Below are positions 34,209 to 47,231 of a stretch of 64,000 nucleotides of DNA, piece after piece. The DNA comes from Phlebiopsis flavidoalba (Eukaryota; Basidiomycota; Agaricomycetes; Polyporales; Phanerochaetaceae). The stretch spans positions 434,001 through 498,000 of the forward strand of contig JAOCPU010000014.1 of the NCBI GenBank assembly GCA_035772785.1, in the 5' to 3' direction. A program made the position numbers and the translations under genes. The notes beneath the pieces are model-generated. The model was not told the origin of the DNA, did not search any database, and saw only the letters and a list, made by a program, of their open reading frames with translations. Position 1 is the stretch's first letter. Each line of letters begins with the position of its first letter.

Positions 34209-35332
34209 CTATTTCGTAGAGTCGCGCGAGCGCGATCCTGCCGCTGCAGGTGTCTTCGCTGGGCGTGAGCGCACGACATGCCGCTTAACCACCTTCGAAG
34301 CGACACAAAGTCTTGCTCTCTTGCGCGGCGGGGACTCCGAGCTGTCGCGATATTCATTCTCTTCCCCAGAGTCATCACTGATCTCGTGAAGCCTCTTTCC
34401 TTTAGCTGGCGAGATAAAACTTGACATGCCGAGGGTTGTCTCGTTGAGTCCTGCAATGTCCGAACCTGCTTTTGGTGGCAGAGATTGCGTCCGCGCGTAC
34501 GCTTTCCCGGAAGATGGGATGCATCGAATGTGGAAGTAAGTCGCTCAGCAAGATATTTCGTTCTCTTCTTGTGTGGTCATGGGTCGGAACTGATCGGCCC
34601 ACAACATCATCCTTCTCCCAGCCATCCTGCGCTTGGTATATTTAGCGAACAATGTGACAAGTCCGCAGCCGAGGAGTGAGCTTATCACGAATGTTCTCGA
34701 AATGTGGTTTCAATCCGGCATACTTCTCGGCGGCATGGCCCGAGAAAAGGTAATCGTCCCATTGCTTGCATAGTTCGGTGATAAGCCCCTGAAAGACGAC
34801 GCAACGAAAAGGAAACTTCTCGAGAGAGTGACGTTGAAGTACGCGCCTCTTGTTGTCGGCAGCGCTACCTGAATGAGGGGTCGGCGGGATCGGAGACGGA
34901 GCCTTGTTCCCAGCGGAAAAGGTGATTGTAACGCAAAAAACACGTCGTTGGTATGATCAACGTAGTGCAGGGCTGTGCATACAAGAACCCAAAAGAGCGA
35001 TTGTAAATCGTCGATAAGTTCATGCTCTTTGTTCGGTGTGTTCGAGCAGAGCCACCGACATGAATTGACGGGTAGCCTGCAGTGGTGGGGAAGATATGCT
35101 CCTGTCAACCCGAGTAAAATTTAAGAACCCCCAGTAGGCTACTCACACTACGAAAGACCATTCTCGTGTTGAGGACTTGCGCCATTATCTGGGCGTGATC
35201 CCAGTCAATTAGGACACCCTTTACGCCTGAGTCGGACCGTCGGTGAACAAGATGTTGCCTATGCTGATATCCCTGTGCAGTACACCTGCCTCTTTTGCTG
35301 CTGCAATGCCTATTTCAAAATCAGACGTCGGT
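34209..35332 (-). pseudogene. FunK1 copy H, 3' half (cut off by the LTR retrotransposon)
   Basis: This is the C-lobe part of a second-type FunK1. Read leftward from the element: an intron end 'GATTTTGAAATAG', then the exon 'GIAAAKEAGVLHRDISIGN' with HRD at 35280-35272, 'ILFTDGPT', and after one frameshift 'VLIDWDHA' (about 35205). Next is 'KEHELIDDLQSLFWVLVCTA' (about 35030). The end is a Ser/Arg/Lys-rich tail with 'ESPPRKRARL' and stop at 34209. The upstream exons resume at 47478 on the other side of the inserted element, with the intron donor on that side. The HRD and DWD are preserved here, but the gene is split. Confidence 0.8.
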
Positions 35333-35568
35333 TGTAAGGGTAGCGGACTATTAAATTATATTTGATTCTATTTTACTTGTTTAGTGTACTTATCGTTCGT
35401 AACCCAACATAGCGGCCAGTGGCTGTGCGATGGTAGATAGCACGCCGCTGGCATCCAAGAGGCTTTCTTTACCTTCTCTCTCATGTCATCCCAGTAGTCT
35501 AGTTGTCCGTCGAATATAACGGGTCTAGATTCTATTGGTCTGACACTGAGGAGGTCACACATCTTACA
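35333..35568 (+). repeat. 5' LTR of the chromovirus
   Basis: A 236-bp repeat beginning TGTAAGGGTAGCGG and ending CATCTTACA. It matches the 241-bp 3' LTR along its whole length, with mostly one- or two-base indels and few substitutions. No TGG-type tRNA primer-binding site follows it, so priming may use another mechanism. Confidence 0.92.
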
Positions 35569-35608
35569 CTTTTTTGAATCTCCTTCAAAAGTTGATTCGA
35601 CAAACTCC

Positions 35609-38600
35609 TTGACTACTACACTTAACACACCCACCCACATTCGAGCTTCTACCGCATATCGCTCGAATACCATCAACACTACTCCTTTTCTTTCTCTTGC
35701 TGCACTCTTTACTCCATCCCAAACTCCAACAAGAGAATCACCACCAACCGCGGACTGGCGAAGTTGGAATCACGGAAGGAATCGGGACAACGCTGTAAGC
35801 CCCGTCTTCTTACTGCCGAGGCCTCTCCCGCCACGAGAATACCGTCTCCGCCAACAACGACTGCCTAGGGCTGGCCGAGGGCCGTGGGAAAACCTGCTCG
35901 ACGAGCGCGGTTACCGCCCCCAAGCGGACCGGCAGACTAGAGCGAAGGCGCAGGCCGTCCACGACCCCGACAACGCCGCCGTGACAAGCGACGGCGACGC
36001 TACTACCGTCCCCGGTCCCAATCCAACGCCCCCGCTGTCGAAACCTACTCGACTTCCCGATCCGGTGTCTCAGGGTCGCTGAGAAGCCCGCCGTCGCCAC
36101 TTACTCCTTCAAGCCCGGCGGCTCGCCCAGTTAAAGGCGATATCACCGCGACTCCCACGATACCGGGAGCTTTTCGCAACACACCTCGCAGTACTCGCAG
36201 CCTTGATTCCCCACGATCGGGTACCCTCTGCCGATACACGAAGATGCACAACCTGAGCGACCTAGCCCTAGAAACGCACCTGGCGCCGCCCCCGCACGAC
36301 CTACCGGTTCATTTGCGGGAAACCAAGGGGCTGGCCCGTCGCGACGCGCCGATACCTCAATCCAATACGACGCCGAATGCAGTTACCCTCGATGACTACG
36401 TCATGGAGGGAGGACTACTGCAGCGGATTCGAACCATACTATACCCGCGAACGCGCACGTCACGCGGCCTTGCGCCGTGAATCCCCCAGTCTACTAGACG
36501 TCTCTTCTCGATCTGCTGAGGCTCGACGAGACTCAGCAGAGGCCCAGAACGACTTATGCGGGTCCGAACGTGTGTACTCGTTTGGACTCCATAGCCAATC
36601 GAGTACTCAATGGAGAACGCCTCAACGCCATCCTATACAATTTGTCCGAAACCAGCTCTACCCTGGGCATCCTCGACGAGGATGAACCGGAATGGGAAGA
36701 ACTCCCTCGCGAGGAAGGCGAATCCGCCCTGGAAATACAGGGTCAGGAAACGAGTCTTACGCCCTCGCCCAAAAACGCCGTGCTGACGATCCGGGTGCCG
36801 TGGAACAAACCAGAGGAAGAACCTCGCCGCCCTCAACGAGAGCGGCGGGGCCCAAGTCGTCGAGATCGATTGACCCAAGCTGGGCTCCCCAGCTCAGAAG
36901 CCTCCCAACCTCGACCAGATGTCCGTTCTAACAAACCGGCACACTACCCATAGAGAGCGCACCGAAGTTCACGGCCCATCCATATCACACCCAGGCGATG
37001 CTGGCTTATCTTACTATCATTCATCCCGATCCCGAATGAACCAAATTGACCGTGAACTACCCCGCCTTTCGAGGGATCGCCCGCCTCACATCAACCGGCA
37101 GGAGAGAACATAGTGGTTGTCCAAACGTCCCGCCGGAGACGGGACCCATCTCCAAGCCATTCATCTCCGAGTCCTCGAGCAGTGACGAGGATTCCCCCCG
37201 TTTCCCGGACGACCAGCCAATCGCAACCCGCGTAACTCCCCTAGGGGTTCGCAACGAGACTATCCGAGCGACGCTCGGGGCGCCACCCCGGAAGAACGGG
37301 AGGAGGTGGAAATGGTGGCGGACACACGGTGGCGGACAACGGGTCCACCAAGTGGCGATGATGATGTGAGGGTTCGACAACGTCGCCCTCTGAAGACTCC
37401 TCTTCCTCGACTCCCGATACCTATTCCTCCGAGCCCGTCCGAAGGGCACGATCACATCGTGCGCCAGGCGGGTTGCGATCCAGGGACAGTTACCTCCAGT
37501 GTCCTACGGGCCTGGAAGATACAACTTTGGGGCACCCGCTGGTTTACACCGATCTGCTCACGCGGGGCCTAGTGCGTTCGTCGGTCCTCATCTTGCCCGC
37601 AAATCGTAGACTCGTTCATGGAAGCGAGTCTGGGCAATATTGCACTACTCATCAAGAATGCCGTAGGCTCGGAACCTGACCCAGGTACTACCGTGCCCAA
37701 GAATGTCAAGATGGAGAGTCCCGAAGCATACCGTGGCCAAAACGATCACAACGTGTTCGAAAAATGGCTGATCAACATCTGCCCTCTCCATGATGACTCT
37801 TAGCAACATGTGCGGTCGTAAACAGGACCGTAACCGACTCATTCTAGCCGGCAACCACTTGGCAGGGGTCGCCCCCGGGAATGGTTCATCGAGCAAGTCG
37901 AGTACCCGCTACTCACCAATGTCGTACGGTGGAAATTTTCCGAGGCCATTTGCGCCCTATATTCGCGATTTGTGCGGTGGCGGAAGTTCGAAGAAAGCGG
38001 CTGCGAAGTTTCATTCCATCAAATTCTCGGCCTCTGCGGGAGTCAACGGGTGGTACAATGAGCTCACCCGATTTGCTCGTCAAATGGTGGCAGGTGCCAA
38101 CCGAATACGATATTGGCCGTCGGTTCTTCACAGGACTGCCCGACAAGATCAGGGGATATATGCGCACAACTCTACAAACACGCCCGGAGACCCACGGTCT
38201 CCTGGAACTCTTTTCCGCTGCTCTTGTCGCTGAGGAGCAAACATTCGGGAGGAAGAGGAAGAGCACCAAGTCTCCGCCCCCACCGCATCTCGATCATGAC
38301 CAGCCATCGAGCCGGCAATGGGGACCAGCGCGTCAACTCTACCGGGTCATCGCAAGCTCCGCGGTCTGGTAACTCTCGCCACACTGGTGGGAATCCATCG
38401 CGTGGGCCCGTCCGGTCGCTTCCGTTCGCGGGATGCCCGATCTCCTCGAGGAGGTGATCAGACGGGCAGCCGTGATTTTGTCGCCTCTAACTCGAGGGGT
38501 TTCACAGCTTCAACGGACCGCCGATGATTCCCGTCACCCCCCAGTCCTCCAAGGCTCAGGGCAAGTCGGTGGACAAGAGTGGCATTCAGTGCTTCAAATG

Positions 38601-38916
38601 CAAGAGAATGGGCCACTATTCCACGGATCGCGAATGCCCCATGTTTGGCAAGCAGTCACTGAATATGGTGGCCGAAGCCAGTGCTCATCACCCTCGAGGA
38701 AATGGTAACAAGACGACGAGAAACGACCAGGGGGGCACGGGACCACCCGACTCGTTCCAAGACGACGCGTGGGTGCTCCAGCGGAGCACCTCGTTTGCAT
38801 CGAGGAATACTCCCCGCGACGATAATCCGATGAGCGATGTAGGCTCCTACTATGAAGGGTCGCAGTACGATGAGGACGATGTACAGATGGAGGACTCCGA
38901 GTACGCTACGGGGTGA
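35609..38916 (+). pseudogene. Chromovirus gag region with CCHC zinc knuckle
   Basis: The N-terminal part (35609-37400) is low-complexity, proline/arginine-rich and split over several frames. The capsid-like core starts near 37690 with 'ESPEAYRGQNDHNVFEKWLI' and continues through 'YPLLTNVVRWKFSEAICALY' (about 37910) and 'RRFFTGLPDKIRGYMRTTL' (about 38125), in alternating frames. A nucleocapsid knuckle 'CFKCKRMGHYSTDREC' (38590-38637) follows, with spacing CX2CX4HX6C, two residues longer than the usual CX2CX4HX4C. An acidic tail ends at 38916. In a live element gag would assemble the virus-like particle and bind the RNA. Confidence 0.8.
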
Positions 38917-39142
38917 CGAAGATGTCAATATGGAATTCTTCGCGCCCATTCGTGTCTATCAACCAGGGGAGGATCACTATCACTCCCTCTGACGAGGAGG
39001 ACGTCGAGTATCACGAACAGTTCGCCGATGACGATGAGGCCATTCCGGCCCTTGTGCCTCTCGACGCCGAGAATATCCGGCATACCTCGATGCAGCACAC
39101 GATGTACTTGCAGGGGAGGTAGGCCACGACCCCCACGAGGAC

Positions 39143-39856
39143 GTGGTCGAACTGGCGGAAGGTGTATTCCATGTGTCTGAATTCAACCTCGAGACGCTCC
39201 AACGACTCCTCCCTCCGGGTCGCCTACTGCGCGCAGTCAACCGCCGTCTCATCCTTTTCCGCGAGACTGTTGTTGAGCAGCGCGTCCGAATCGAACGATT
39301 GAACCGTGCGGTGGCCGACTTGCGCACTCGGAATGACATGCTCCGTATGAATGCTTTGCAGGGGTTGCCCACGGTGCCCCGTCGGGACGACGACCCTGAT
39401 GAGTTAGTGTTATTGCGGAATCGTGTCGCAGACCTCGAGCGATCTCTGTCGCGCATGACCATCATCGCCAACCATGGTAATCAACGCGCCGATGCCTTGT
39501 TCGATGAGGTGCAGTTGTTGCATGCGTTTGGGGTACACCGGATTCGGAACATCGGTCACTTGCTGTGGCTGGTCACGCTATACGTCGGTACCAGGCCCTG
39601 CTCTACGAGCAGGACTCCGTGCTCCACGACCTGTACCCTTCGCTGTATCCGGCCCCTCTGTTCGAGGGTGGTGCGGCGCCGGTTCCCATCTCACGATGAT
39701 GACGTGAATACGCTGCAGGAGCTGCAGGGGGGATGGTGGTCCACCCTGGTGGACGTCTGGCCGCCATTTCCACCGACAATCCGCGCGCCTACCGGACGTC
39801 GCTGCGCACCAACGGTGTCGTCAAGGACCGTCCTGTGTCCTCCGGCAAGTGCATGA
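39143..39856 (+). pseudogene. Coiled-coil segment between nucleocapsid and protease
   Basis: A 237-codon frame contains charged heptad-like stretches 'QRVRIERLNRAVADLRTRND' and 'LVLLRNRVADLERSLSRM' (39270-39460), predicting a coiled coil. It may continue to the protease after a frameshift near 39560. It is neither canonical gag nor protease. It could be a scaffold or linker in the polyprotein. Confidence 0.5.
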
Positions 39857-40200
39857 CGTTCATGGTGTCTGTCGGAGGACTGGAGGCCCTTGTCCTTCTT
39901 GACACTGGAAGTACGCTTGAACGCCATGAGCCCTGAGTTCGCGCGGCTGGCCCGCGCTTCGGCCTTTGAGCTTAGCTCCCCGCTTGCATTGCAGCTGGGG
40001 TGCGTCGGGAGCCGTTCCAAGTCGAACTTTGGGTGGTCGGAAACCGCTGCTGTCGTTGGATCTGTCAACGCAGCAGCTCTACTTCGACGTCGTCACATCG
40101 ATCATTACGACATTATCCTCGGTGTCCCGTTCATGGATGCGACACGCCTGGTCATCGACTTTGGCTCGTACACTATCCGCATTCGGTCCGAAACGTTCCC
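39830..40200 (+). pseudogene. Retroviral-type aspartic protease
   Basis: 'LVLLDTGST' with the catalytic DTGS at 39901-39912 is followed, after a one-base shift, by 'LNAMSPEFARLARASAFEL' and by 'HYDIILGVPFMDATRLVIDF' (about 40100-40160). The latter holds the second family motif (ILG) that completes the monomer's active-site fold. In the element this enzyme would process the Gag-Pol polyprotein. The frame changes between the two motifs. Confidence 0.8.
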
Positions 40201-40429
40201 AGGCCCTGAAGGGTGGAGGGAGTCCCGGCGCGACGACGCCTCGTCAGTGAGGACGGACGTGACCCGCCGAAACCCGCACAGGTCGTACCGCTGCCGCGGA
40301 TGTCAAGCCGTCCGGAGCGGCACACACCTGACCGACGGTGGCGGACGACTGGAGGGGGGGGCCAAGCGGCGCATCCAGTTGACTCGCCACAGCCGGTGGA
40401 TCTAATTCAGAGATACCCCCTCGTATCGA

Positions 40430-41480
40430 GGACCTAGAGAACGACTTTAGATCGGAAAATACGCGAAAACGAAAACAAATCGAAATTGCAGACAAAAACC
40501 AAAAACATTTCTCCCTCAGGCTCCTGTCTACTTATCCCGTTACCGTTCCTACGCGGACCTAAACCCACCGATGGTCCCACGATACCCATGTCCCTGATAC
40601 AAAACCTACACGGGGACCAATAGAATGGTTCCGGGAGTACAGTGGACATAACCAATGGTGTACCCGAGGAACTACCCCTTTCGCGAATAATTAAAACCAT
40701 CGAATTCCCCTGATCGACGAAAACCGCCTCACATATCACTACCATCTCCCTCGGTGTGGCTGAAAAGCCATCAAAACCGGCACTTCTCGAGAAAATAGAA
40801 AAATATCTCCCGTGCGCAATGGTGGAAGCAAGCCACTGTACCCCAAGCGGCACCCATGATCTGCTATTCCCAAACGAGACGCGGGTATTCGGACAGTGGT
40901 TGACTGCAGAAAACGCAATCTCAACACCGTCAAGGACGTCACCCCGTTTCCAGATCAGGAGCAGATCCGCATGGATGTGGCACGAGCACCCTTCGCTCGA
41001 AGATAGGACTTGTCAGATGCCTATTGAACAAATACGGACGAGCCCAGACGCAGACGACCGTGCTGGGATAGACCGAACATTTTGCCACAAGAGGGATATG
41101 GCACTACGCTGTAACTGTGCAGCAATGTCGAGGCTCAAGACAGCACAGCGCGATGAGCGCTGCCCTCGCAATGGCCCAAGCCACTTTTTCAACGACTCTC
41201 ATGACCCACATATTCCGACTTCCCACATCAGTATTTTCGTGCACGTGTATTTAGATGATGACCCATCTTTATATACTCTGATTCGCTAGAAGATCATAAT
41301 AATAACAACACCTCCGCATCGTTTTTTCGACACTCTGCGGGCACACCATCTGTTGGGCCTAAAAGCCCAGCCAGCAAAATGTGACCTCTACTCGCAAATC
41401 AATGGATTGCATGGGACACATCATCGACGATTTGGGGCTACACGCGATGCTGACAAACCTATGACCAGAGGTTTCCCCCG
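40430..41480 (+). pseudogene. Reverse transcriptase domain
   Basis: Ordered RT motifs can be read across several frames: 'VVDCRKRNLNTVKDVTPFPD' (about 40900-40960), 'KIDLSDAYEQIR'-like text (about 41010), the active-site 'VHVYLDD' (YLDD 41248-41259) followed after a shift by 'IYSDSLEDHN', then 'LLGLKAQPAKCDLYSQ' (about 41350) and 'GHIIDDLGLHADADK' (about 41420). The order and spacing match Ty3/Gypsy polymerases. At least four frame changes destroy continuity. Confidence 0.85.
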
Positions 41481-41524
41481 GGAATGGAGAAACCCCCAGA
41501 AATTACAACGATGTACAGAAAATT

Positions 41525-42121
41525 TTGGGGGTTATTCCAGTATCTCGCCCATTTCATGCCCGATGTGTCATCGTAGTCATCGTATACTGGGACCTTTGTC
41601 TGGAAATGGTCAAGAATGGTCACGACTTCGAATGGAGGCCAATACACCAACGCTGCTTCGATTCCATCAAGTACCTTGCGTGCAAGGCTCCCATCCTCCG
41701 CCCTATAGATCCCAAGGCACTCGAACCAATTTGGGTTATCATGTGCCGACGCCTCAATCACATGGAGTGGGAGCAAAATGTATGGCCAGGGACCCGAGTG
41801 GCCCAAAACTGCCGTCCCGCCGGATTCATGTCAAAGAAATTCACCGTGGCGCCCCAGCACTCATCATACCGTGTGTTCGAACTGGAGCTCATCGCTATCA
41901 TGGAAGCCCTCCACAAATGGGAGGATAAGCTCCTTGGTCGGAAAATAACATATCATTACCGACCACAAAGCGCTTGCTTGAGTTCTTCGAGAAACCAGTC
42001 CCATATGTCTCACCGCCAAACACGATGGATGGAATTCCTATCTCGGTTCAACTACACTATCACGTACGTGAAGGGGCAGTTGAATAAAGTGGCTGCTGAC
42101 TGCCTCTCCCGTTTACTATGA
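41525..42121 (+). pseudogene. RT connection and RNase H domain
   Basis: The ORF carries 'GHDFEWRPIHQRCFDSIKYL' (about 41620), 'FMSKKFTVAPQHSSYRVFEL' and 'ELIAIMEALHKWEDKLLGRK' (41826-41945), then in another frame 'ITDHKALEFFEKP' (about 41955). It returns to 'QTRWMEFLSRFNYTITYVKG' and ends 'ADCLSRLL' at 42121. These are typical Ty3/Gypsy RNase H signatures, including the TDHK motif. The conserved residues survive, but one indel pair interrupts them. Confidence 0.85.
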
Positions 42122-42519
42122 GAGCGATGCCGATGGAGAACACCACCCCTACGATGAGTACGTGAGTGCGGATGCAAGGCTTGACCCAGATGGAGAGGAT
42201 CTCCCCTTCAGCCGCGTTGTCAATGAGATTCGAAATCGTCTTGTTGGCCCATCCAAAGCTGATGTCCCTGAGGTTGTCGACGCCCCATATATCAACCGGG
42301 TGGCGTTGAATGCCATGCGGCCTCGCCCAAGACTACACCGTCACCTGCTCACGCCCGCCGACCCACTGGTGTTTCTACCCGACGAGGCTGTGTCCCCTCT
42401 CAACGAGAGGTTCGACGGCTGACTCACAATTCTTCGAGGCTGTTAAGCACGGGTTACTGCTCACCGACCCTACGCTGTCCAAGGTCCTGGAAAATCCGTC
42501 CCCATCACGCTCGATTTTT

Positions 42520-43840
42520 CCGTGGACAAAGGACTAATATTCTGCAATAACCGTTATCATGGGCGACCGAGTGTTATGCTTACCCAAAGGGAAATATGGC
42601 AAAACAGTCGATCGCTGGTGCTGTGTGTTAGATCATGCCCACACGGTGCTCGGTCATCTGGGACAGCGGGAAAACCAACGACCTACGTCCGTCGTTGGTA
42701 TTGGTGGCCATCCCTTAGTCGGGACGTGGAAAAATTCTGTCAATCCTGCGGCATATGTCAGACGGTGAAGCCGAGCACCCAGCTACCCGCCGCCGACTAC
42801 TCCACTCACTCACGCCTGTCCCTACTCGCCCGTGGGGGTCGATCTCCTCCGATTTCCTAGGACCGTTCCCGCGAGTGCGAGGGCTTTGACTACCTATGGG
42901 GTGTGGTGCTCTGTCGACTTACTTCCAATTGCCATTTGATCCCGCTTAAGACTACGTACTAGAGCGTCCAATCTAGCTTGGATATTCTTGAAGAAGAAGT
43001 CGTTCCGACTACACGGCCTCCCTGATAGCATGGTATCGGATAGGGATGCCCGGTTCACTGCAAAGTTTTGGCAGGAACTTCATCGACTGCTCCGGCACCA
43101 AGTTGTTGATGTCCACTTCGTTCCACCCACAGACCGACGGGGGCTACAGAGCGAGAGAAACCGAAAACCATCAACCAAATGGCAAATACTGCGCGGGCAG
43201 TGGTCACCCCCGATCAGAACTGATTGGGTGCGTCCCCCCCAAACTTCCCTATGGTTTGAGTTTGCACTTAATTCCAGTGTCAATCAGTCCACAGGCTACG
43301 CCCCTTTTTTTATTTTTTTTTTTTTTTTTTTTGTCGAACTCATTATACGGCTGTCTCCCACGAATGATCACTTCAATTCCCGACGACAAGCGCCGCGTTC
43401 CCGGGGTACAACAGTTCGCTGCTCGCGCGCTTTTTACAATCTCAAAGCGGCTCACGATTTGCAATCATTGAGGAGCCGCGTCCATCAGAATCACCACGCG
43501 AATAAGCATCGTCGCGATGAGAATTTGCATGGAGGTGTGGATTCTCCATTGAGCAAGGGTGACAAAGTGTTTTTGTCGACCAAGAACACCTCAACCTCCC
43601 TAAAGGCCGCGCTCGCAAAATCGTTCCACTCTACATTGGTCCATTCACCATTTTGTCGGCCAAACCCGAAACGTCCACACTACACCCTGGACCTTCCCGA
43701 GGAACTCGTCCAGCGACGCATCCACCACCTACATTCCATGTCAGCCTACTCAGGCGCCACCAAACCGAACGACGATATCCTATTCCCACATCGCGCGATA
43801 CATTGGCACTTACTACGACATGGGCTCCCCCGATGATCAG
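42520..43840 (+). pseudogene. Integrase domain
   Basis: A zinc-binding HHCC region is seen as 'DHAHTVLGHLG' and 'DVEKFCQSCGICQTVKPST' (42630-42780). The catalytic core contains 'SSDFLGPFPRVRG' (D near 42850), 'MVSDRDARFTAKFWQELHRL' (second D, 43039-43056) and 'STSFHPQTDG' (about 43110), with 'LNSSVNQSTGYAPFF' after it. The C-terminal part includes 'GDKVFLSTKN' and 'FHVSLLRRH'. A poly-T run (about 43305-43333) and several shifts break the frame. In a live element it would insert the cDNA. Confidence 0.85.
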
Positions 43841-43980
43841 GAATGGCTAGTGGATGAGATCCTGGCCCATCGATGGCAAGGTAATCGCATTGAGTTCCAA
43901 AGTGAAGTGGAACATGGGCGATACTACATGGGAAACTTCCACGACCACTGTAAGGACCTGGCCGCCCTGGACGATTATAC
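43841..43980 (+). pseudogene. C-terminal chromodomain of the integrase
   Basis: 'EWLVDEILAHRWQGNRIEFQ' is followed, after a one-base frame change, by 'VKWNMGDTTWETF' and then 'KDLAALDDY'. This matches the chromodomain pattern, including the aromatic cage-region VKW and TWE. Chromodomains bind methylated histone H3 and direct chromoviruses to heterochromatin, which fits insertion into a decayed kinase array. Confidence 0.75.
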
Positions 43981-43985
43981 TCGCG

Positions 43986-46900
43986 ATTATAGGTGTGCGA
44001 CACTGGCGCGCCCTTCCACGCGCCAAGCGCTAACGCCACTATCGGGCGTATCGGGGACATCAAATCTGCCATCAACGGGCAAAAATAGAGCCCATATCCC
44101 GCCTCTCCGTCTCTCTCTCTCTTCTATTCGCAACCACCACCATCGTTATTGTGACTACGTCGCGAACGTTCCCACCATCGTTATTCATTTCTTCATATCT
44201 CTGAATACCCTTTAACTCTGCCACTGCATCATGTTAACGGACACTTTGCATTACCTCGCTAACAGCAGTAACTCACGCTTCCCGTTTTCGAGTCCGCTCC
44301 ACCTCTAACTCAAGCGACTCGCCGCGCCGCGGCAGGGACCACGTCCGTCGCGGTCACTGTCCCGTGCCGCGTTCTCGCATTCCTCGGCTTGAGGTCGGGA
44401 CCGCACGCCCATCACCACCTGATCGATCGCCGGCTGGCCGCATGGGACCCTCCTACGGAGGGTCCTTGGTATTACAACGATGTTCTCCGTGTTGGTATCT
44501 ATCATGGGGATACAGTGACCGGTGTTTGTAGCGAGTTGTGTAAGGACACATCTCGCATAGATGCGTTCACCACGGCAGTACAACGCTAGCGAGAACCAAA
44601 TTAAAAGCGAGGAGGCACGAGACAGCGCATGCGCATCGCGTCCTCCCAGACCGAACCTCGACAACGCGCACGGCAAGTGACTCTCATGAGTGCCCGCCTT
44701 CAGGCGGCATGGTTGAAGACCTTGACTGGTACGAAAATACCCTGGAGTATGAACGGAGCCATGCTCGGATCGCAGGAGCTGGATAAGAGAAGAGATTCCG
44801 ATCTGCTGCAGGACCCCGGCAAGGATCATCCTATCACCTTACCCTGGTGGGGAGAGCCTCCGGGGTACTGCCATGGGCCCGTCGAAACCCCCCTTTCAAA
44901 GTGCTCCTGAGCCGAAGAGTGTGAATTTTGCTGGCGACTCGGCCATTCCCGCCGACTCCGGCATGTGCGTGGTCTCTCGATGACACGGGCCCTCGTTTGG
45001 CAGGGGACACTCCCGGACGGACCGAACAGTACGTTTCAGTAGCCCACATCCGCTGCCTTTTTGTATGTAGGTCCCAACTCGACGTCCCACACGGAAGGAT
45101 CCGAACTTCCCCGGGCTCGCCGCGACTTTACGTCAACGCCCTGCTATCCAGGGCGCCGTCTCCTGTCTCTTCTCAGTATGAGTTCGAGTGTCTTCTTCGC
45201 TCGGGCTGCACACTAGCTAGCCACGTTCGCCATCTCCGCCGGCTCGTCCCCTGTCCGCCCGGCCTGAGGCCAGGTGGAAGCCACACGCTATCCCGTATAG
45301 ACCCGGTAATGCGGACGATGGTTGAACGAGGACTTCGACAGTCCTTGTGTGTGACGTCGTTCAGATTTATCCACCCCGACCCTGATATCACGGGGGTCCC
45401 GACCGAGCCCCTGCCGACGAGGTGCGGGCTTACAAAGCTCGTATTGCGCGTATCGATGCGTGCCGACGGCAAATCGCGCTGCGAACAAGCCCAACCCTTA
45501 GGAACGCCACGCACCCTTTCATCCTCTTTTGGCGCAATCGATTGATCGCCGCCGTTGTTCGCCTATGCATTCCCCAGCCGCCGGGGCGGCTGATCGCGGT
45601 TCCGGACTGCGATGCCATGCAGGCCCGGCACAGTCCAGTCCGGCTGACTTTTCCAATCCGTTCGCTCACATTGGGCTACGTGCACAGCACCAGCCCCACG
45701 AGAATCTGCTTGCTTGTTTACGCACGTGTCGATTAAGCCCCGGCACCGTGGGTAAGGAGTAAGGGGACCCCCCCAGCGCGTCGCGCGATAGCGGAGCGCG
45801 ACTCGCGCCTCTGCTCGTTACAAATCCCAGCACTACGGCGCTGCGAGAGGTTCACGCCGAAGAGGGCTTTCCGTCACCCCGTACGTATCGTGTGCCCCAC
45901 CGCTGCCGGTAGCCTCTACCCGGTGAAGGCTCGGACGGCAGACCGGAATCAGCTCCCCGCCGTGAATGCGCTGCCTCGCGCCCCATTCAATTCCTGCACG
46001 TCACTTTTTTTAGGGACCTGAGGCTATGGGTTCCGTCCGGCCCATGGTTCACCGCGCCCTCGGGACGTGCTACATTGTGACATGGAGGGGCTGAGGCGGT
46101 ACCCGGACCCACGTCCCGACTTTCATGCTTCAACATCAAGCGCCAACAACCCAATTCCCCACATATCCAGTTGGTTGTGGCCCGGACAGTCAATGCCCAT
46201 CCTCGAACCCAACCATCCACTACCGGCATTCGATTCAATGGCAACACCTATTGTGCGATAGGGGACTAGGTACGCGCGGGTCCGGTCGGCTTCCGAACCT
46301 AGTTTTTCCCCAGACGCCATGGATGACGAACATCCGTCCTCGCTGGTCCGCCAAGGCCTTGAGACCCCAGGGACGACGGTAGCACTGCCTTCTGGAAAGA
46401 AAATGCGGCGCGTTGCATGGGCGAGGAGGGTCAAGGGCCAAGGAAGACAGCTAACTGTACTATGACTGCGTCACTGCCAAAACGCGTAATCGCCTCGAAT
46501 GGAGGATCCCCAAGTTGGCACAGGCGAGCGGGCCCCGTACATTGCTCAAACGCCTCAGCGAGGCCCAGCAAAAGCGGACAATGAGAGCCGCTCAGCCGAC
46601 TACCTGCAGCGGTTGCCACGACGACGAGCTCGGAAGTTGGTCGCGTCCGCGGCCGGCCGTGGACGAATCATAACACTACGACGCCCTCGACCGCAAGTGG
46701 CGTCCTGCGACGATCGCTCATCCAGCGCCAAGTAAATTCGACCAAATGGGTTGCGTACATCAACGTCCCACCCGGGGCTCAACTTGGACTGGAATCAGTC
46801 AGACAGTGAGGGGCCATGTCAACGATAAGCTCGCTCTCGAAGGACGTTGTACCTTGCGGGAGCTCGGACCCCGCCCCCACCATGGGGCCCGAGCTATGCA

Positions 46901-47218
46901 GTGGACGGCCATGGTCAATGGCCCAGCGATAGTCGCGCCAGATCCTCAATGCACGCGTATTCTCGGAGGAGGGTGTTCACTTCCCTTGGCGAACGGCGGT
47001 CAACATCGAGTAACGTGGTACTCCACTTACAACAGTGGTAGAACGGAGCGATACTCCTCGATCGACTCCACGTACGCGACTTCACGGCAACGACGGGATG
47101 CGCGAAGCCTGGTGGACGTTGGCGGAGATATGTGGAGGAGGATATGGGTGCTCCGCCCGGGTGATTAGGTATAAAGGCAATCCAGGTTTCCTTTAGCGAC
47201 TCGTACGTTGGACTCGTC
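43986..47218 (+). other. Long post-integrase region of the chromovirus
   Basis: About 3.2 kb with no standard domain, where many Ty3/Gypsy elements go straight to the 3' LTR. A coding-like stretch on the plus strand (44389-44589) reads 'HHLIDRRLAAWDPPTEGPWY' and 'VGIYHGDTVTG', and further pieces resemble charged, arginine-rich protein across several frames (44629-44910, 45420-45760, 46440-47168). It could be a decayed third ORF or a 3' untranslated/captured segment. No function can be assigned. Confidence 0.4.
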
Positions 47219-47231
47219 GGGAGGGGGAGGG
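47219..47231 (+). other. Polypurine tract
   Basis: The purine run GGGAGGGGGAGGG directly abuts the TGT start of the 3' LTR. This is where plus-strand DNA synthesis is primed in LTR retrotransposons, and it confirms the LTR boundary. Confidence 0.85.

Noticed and set aside
44305..44829. 174-codon minus-strand ORF in the retrotransposon
   Set aside because: It runs antisense to the element, has no motif, and overlaps plus-strand coding-like sequence; treated as a shadow.
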